From CAVSIS01 sp963814875 (GTDB taxonomy: Bacteria > Acidobacteriota > Thermoanaerobaculia > Thermoanaerobaculales > Sulfomarinibacteraceae), in contig CAWFFJ010000017.1 of NCBI GenBank assembly GCA_963814875.1, forward strand, positions 181,840 through 245,839: a stretch of 64,000 nucleotides of DNA. Direction: 5' to 3'. Position numbers and translations under genes: made by a program. Of this stretch, positions 61,019-64,000 are shown piece after piece (the stretch's first letter is position 1; each line of letters begins with the position of its first letter). Below the pieces are notes generated by a model. The model made no database searches and was not told the origin of the DNA. It saw only the letters and a list, made by a program, of their open reading frames with translations.

Positions 61019-61984
61019 ATGCTGCCCAGCGCAGGCCTCGTCGGCAGGGTCTTGCTGATTCTCGCCCTGCTGGCGGTGCTGACCTTCGTCGGCGGAGCCA
61101 TCTACGTCTTCCGCCATCCGCTCGCGGTCGACGCCCGCGTCAGCCGATACGCCCTGGGTAAGGCGGGCCTCGAGCGCGCCGAGGTCGTGGTCCCGTTCGG
61201 CAGGGTCTCGGTGTGGCAGGGCGGCTCGGGTCCGACGGTCGTGCTCCTGCACGGCGCCGGCGACCAGGCCGGCGCCTGGGCGCGCGCCGTCCCGCGCCTG
61301 GTCGAGCGCTACCGGCTCTTGATCCCCGACCTCGCCGGGCACGGTGCCAGTGACCCGCGCAGCGGACCGATCCACATGGAGCAGATTCTGGCCGGCGTCG
61401 AGGCGACCCTCGACGCCCGGGCCGCCGGCGAGCCGGTGGTCCTGGTCGGCAACTCGCTCGGCGCCTGGGTCGCCCTGCTCGAGGCCCGCGCCCGCCCGGA
61501 GCGTGTGGCCCGGGTGGTGGCGGTCAACGGCGGCGCGATCCAGGAGTCGAAGCCCGGGCTCACATTGCTGCCGCGCACCCGCGCCGAAGCCTCCAAGCTC
61601 ATGGACGCCCTCACCGGACCGAAGACTCCGCCGGTGCCCAACTGGGTGCTCGCCGACATCATCCGCCAGGCCCGCGTCGGGCCGCTCGCTCGCTTCGCCG
61701 CGACCGCGGGCGAGATGGGACCGTACGTGCTCGACGGCCGCCTCGACGAGGTCACGGTTCCGGTCGACCTGCTATGGGGCGACGCCGACAAGCTGTTCGA
61801 CCTCGACTACGCCCGGCGCATGCTCGACGGCCTGCCGACGGCGCGGTTGACGGTTCTCCCGGGCTGTGGCCACGTTCCCGAGCGGGAGTGCCCGACCGAC
61901 TTCGACGACGCCCTGATCCGCCTGCTGGACGGGCCACCTCCGACGCCGCGGACGGAGCCGGAGGCCGCGGAGGCGGGGTCATGA
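61019..61984 (+). CDS. Membrane-anchored alpha/beta hydrolase
   Basis: The 321-residue enzyme has an N-terminal membrane helix (VLLILALLAVLTFVGGAIYV) and an alpha/beta hydrolase domain: oxyanion TVVLLHGAGDQAGAW, nucleophile elbow VVLVGNSLGAW (Ser), acid in LLWGDADKLFDLDY and His in LPGCGHVPERE. It could cleave an ester or thioester at the inner membrane, supplying an acid to the ligase encoded next. GAAGGGAG precedes the ATG. It overlaps the ligase gene (ATGA). Confidence 0.92.
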   Translation: MLPSAGLVGRVLLILALLAVLTFVGGAIYVFRHPLAVDARVSRYALGKAGLERAEVVVPFGRVSVWQGGSGPTVVLLHGAGDQAGAWARAVPRLVERYRLLIPDLAGHGASDPRSGPIHMEQILAGVEATLDARAAGEPVVLVGNSLGAWVALLEARARPERVARVVAVNGGAIQESKPGLTLLPRTRAEASKLMDALTGPKTPPVPNWVLADIIRQARVGPLARFAATAGEMGPYVLDGRLDEVTVPVDLLWGDADKLFDLDYARRMLDGLPTARLTVLPGCGHVPERECPTDFDDALIRLLDGPPPTPRTEPEAAEAGS

Positions 61985-63546
61985 TCCACGGCGACGTCCT
62001 CGGAGAGCGCGCCCGCCTGACTCCGGCCGCGCCGGCGCTGGTGGAGGTCGCGACCGGTCGCCGCTTCACCTATCGGGAGCTCGACCAGCGCGCGGTCGCC
62101 TGCGCACGCTTGTGGCTCGAGAGCCTCGGCCTTTCACCCGGCGACCGCGTCGGGGTGCTGTCCGGGAACCGGGTCGAGTTTCTCGACGCCTTCTTCGCCG
62201 CCGGCAAGTCGGGCGTGATCCTGGTGCCGCTATCGACCCGCGCGACCGCCCACGAGCTCGCCGGCATCGTCGCCGACTGCGGGCTCGCGGCGTGCCTGTA
62301 CGACGGCGAGCACGCGGGAGTGGTCGCCGAGTTGCGGCGCGCGGCCTCGGTCCCGCGCTGGGTCGCCTTCGACACGCCCCAGACTCCCGGCGACCCGCGC
62401 TACGCCGAGCTCATCGGTGAGCTCTCGCCGTCCGACTGGCGCCGCAACCCGTGCGATCCCGAGTCCCCCTACTGTTTGCTCTACACCTCGGGTACGACGG
62501 GAAAGCCTAAGGGCGTCATCATTCCTCACCGGATGGTGGCGTGGAACGGGCTCGACACCGTGATCGGCTGGCAGCTGCGGGCCGACGACGTGAGCCCGAT
62601 CTTCACCCCGCTGTATCACGCCGGCGGCCTCGGCGCATTCCTGGTGCCGATCTTCACCATCGGCGGCACGATCGTGCTGCACGCCCGATTCGACGTCTCC
62701 GAGGTGTGGCGGACAATCGAGCGCGAACGCTGCACCGTCGTGCTCGGGGTGCCGACGATCTGGAAGATCCTCGCCGACGCGCCCGAGTTCCACGCAGTCG
62801 ACCTGTCCGCGGTGCGGTGGTTCGCCTCGGGAGGGGCGCCGCTGCCCAAGCACCTGGTCGAGGTGTACGCCGAGCGCGGCGTGGTGCTGCGTCAGGGCTA
62901 CGGCCTGACCGAGGTCGGCGTCAACTGTTTCGCGATGACCGACGAGAACGCGCGGCTCAAGGCAGGGTCGATCGGCACGCCGATGATGTTCACCGACGCG
63001 CGGGTCGTCGATGCAGACAATCGGCCGCTACCTTCGGGCGAGGTCGGCGAGCTCGTGTTCCGCGGGCCGCACGTATCCGCCGGCTACTGGAACAACCCGC
63101 AGGCGACCGCGGCCTCGCGCGATGCCGACGGGTGGTTCCACACCGGAGACATGGCGCGGTTCGACGAGGACGGCTACTTCACCATCGCTGGGCGCGGCAA
63201 GGACATGTTCATCTCGGGCGGGGTCAATGTCTACCCGGCCGAGGTCGAGAACGAGCTCCTCCAGCATCCCGGGCTCGCCGACGCTGCGGTGATCGGTGTG
63301 CCGGACGAGACCTGGGGCGAGGTCGGTGTGGCCTTCGTGGTTGCGGCCGAGGGTGCAACCGTGGACGCGACGGAGCTCTCCGGCTTCGTCGCCGCACGGC
63401 TGGCGAAGTACAAGGTCCCCAGACGGTTTGTCACCGTTGACGCGCTGCCGAGGACGCCTTACGGCAAGGTCATCAAGGCCGAGCTCGCCGAGCGCTGGCA
63501 GGAGCTGATCGAAAACGGCGAGGCGCGCGACGGCGGGAGCCGCTGA
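61981..63546 (+). CDS. AMP-dependent acyl-CoA ligase
   Basis: The 521-residue adenylating enzyme has the P-loop LLYTSGTTGKPKGVIIPHRM, the A-motif RQGYGLTEVGVN, the hinge region FTIAGRGKDMFISGGVNVYP and the C-terminal catalytic Lys in RTPYGKVIKAEL. It activates a carboxylic acid (fatty, aromatic or steroid side chain) with ATP to the CoA thioester. It is coupled to the hydrolase upstream by a four-base overlap. The thiolase follows 82 bases downstream. Confidence 0.96.
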   Translation: MIHGDVLGERARLTPAAPALVEVATGRRFTYRELDQRAVACARLWLESLGLSPGDRVGVLSGNRVEFLDAFFAAGKSGVILVPLSTRATAHELAGIVADCGLAACLYDGEHAGVVAELRRAASVPRWVAFDTPQTPGDPRYAELIGELSPSDWRRNPCDPESPYCLLYTSGTTGKPKGVIIPHRMVAWNGLDTVIGWQLRADDVSPIFTPLYHAGGLGAFLVPIFTIGGTIVLHARFDVSEVWRTIERERCTVVLGVPTIWKILADAPEFHAVDLSAVRWFASGGAPLPKHLVEVYAERGVVLRQGYGLTEVGVNCFAMTDENARLKAGSIGTPMMFTDARVVDADNRPLPSGEVGELVFRGPHVSAGYWNNPQATAASRDADGWFHTGDMARFDEDGYFTIAGRGKDMFISGGVNVYPAEVENELLQHPGLADAAVIGVPDETWGEVGVAFVVAAEGATVDATELSGFVAARLAKYKVPRRFVTVDALPRTPYGKVIKAELAERWQELIENGEARDGGSR

Positions 63547-63628
63547 CATGAGGGCGTTCCAAGGACACGAATCGGGACGAAAACTCTGAATTTCCCGCCG
63601 GCCGTGGCCGGCACCAAGGAGAAAGTGC

Positions 63629-64000
63629 ATGAAAAAGGTCTACATCGCCGCCTACCATCAGTCCAAGTTCGGCAAGCTCATGGCCATGACGACCCCCGAG
63701 ATCGTCGCGGCCGCGGTCACCGAGACCCTGGCCGAGATCGGCGCCGACACGGCCGCCGTCGACGTCGGCTCGATCGGCGCCACCTGCAACTTTTCGCTCA
63801 ACAAGCAGGGGCTACTTGCCGGGCTGGTGGCCATGGTCCCGGGCATGGGCGCGAAGCCGATCGAGGCGGTGGAGAACGCCTGTGCGTCGGGCGGCCAGGC
63901 GGTGCTGTCGGTGATCCAGAAGCTGCAGTGCGGCCTCGGCGAGGTCGGTCTGGCGGTCGGCTACGAGAAGATGCGCAACGACGAGGGCAAGATGGACGGC
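63629..64000 (+). CDS. Thiolase-family protein (3' end beyond window)
   Basis: The first 124 residues show the thiolase N-terminus: MKKVYIAAYHQSKFGKLMAM and the nucleophilic Cys in AVENACASGGQAVLSVIQ. The style (SCP2/lipid-transfer-type thiolase) differs from classical FadA. It may cleave or condense acyl-CoAs in the same pathway as the ligase and dehydrogenase. AAGGAGAAAG precedes the ATG. The gene is cut by the window edge. Confidence 0.92.
   Translation, partial: MKKVYIAAYHQSKFGKLMAMTTPEIVAAAVTETLAEIGADTAAVDVGSIGATCNFSLNKQGLLAGLVAMVPGMGAKPIEAVENACASGGQAVLSVIQKLQCGLGEVGLAVGYEKMRNDEGKMDG

Overview
This 64 kb window is GC-rich (by eye about two-thirds G+C) and encodes a Gram-negative heterotroph: it has a TonB-dependent receptor, lipoproteins and TRAP transporters. 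The GWxTD-domain protein, the Ser/Thr kinases carrying TolB-like and TPR modules, and the gene mix suggest Acidobacteriota (Thermoanaerobaculia-like). That assignment is inference from gene content only. Several otherwise intact genes carry single frameshifts, so some indels may be assembly errors.

Layout. (1) 0-23.9 kb is chromosomal backbone: a membrane Ser/Thr kinase (cut by the left edge), a GWxTD protein, bifunctional AdhE followed by a STAS protein, and a TRAP transporter locus (TatT, DctP, DctQM) duplicated in tandem with a 3,715-bp offset. After these come a small exported protein, an aldo/keto reductase, a family 2 glycosyltransferase, a GST-hemerythrin fusion, a methyltransferase, a GMC oxidoreductase and two exported proteins. 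(2) 23.9-43.1 kb is an accessory region ending at a tRNA-Leu gene. It holds two MazEF-type toxin-antitoxin operons, two DUF3024 paralogues, a DUF4062 fusion protein, a group II intron, integron-type cassettes with attC sites but no integrase in the window, a decayed IS110 transposase, a decayed kinase-TolB-TPR gene, a frameshifted amidohydrolase and at least four families of dispersed non-coding repeats. It finishes in a tandem array whose 187-bp unit contains the 3' end of the adjacent tRNA-Leu plus its downstream hairpin. (3) 43.2-64 kb is backbone again: RNase R; a sucrose operon (PfkB sugar kinase, sucrose-phosphate synthase with HAD domain, sucrose synthase); a four-gene signalling operon (receiver, PhnD-like binding lipoprotein, hybrid-PAS histidine kinase, receiver-Hpt); and a lipid or acyl-CoA cluster (TetR, TonB receptor, SDR, KAS III-like enzyme, alpha/beta hydrolase, acyl-CoA ligase, thiolase cut by the right edge).

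How the genes work together. The sucrose genes are translationally coupled and should make sucrose (SPS plus phosphatase domain), cleave it reversibly (sucrose synthase) and phosphorylate the released fructose (PfkB). The TetR-TonB-SDR-KAS-ligase-thiolase run looks like regulated uptake and activation of a hydrophobic acid or ester followed by acyl-CoA chemistry. The signalling operon pairs a solute-binding lipoprotein with a kinase but no transporter, suggesting sensing rather than import. The most unusual content is the accessory region: single-gene cassettes with classical attC features on the minus strand, repeats that stop exactly at cassette core sites, and tRNA-tail repeats next to a tRNA gene.
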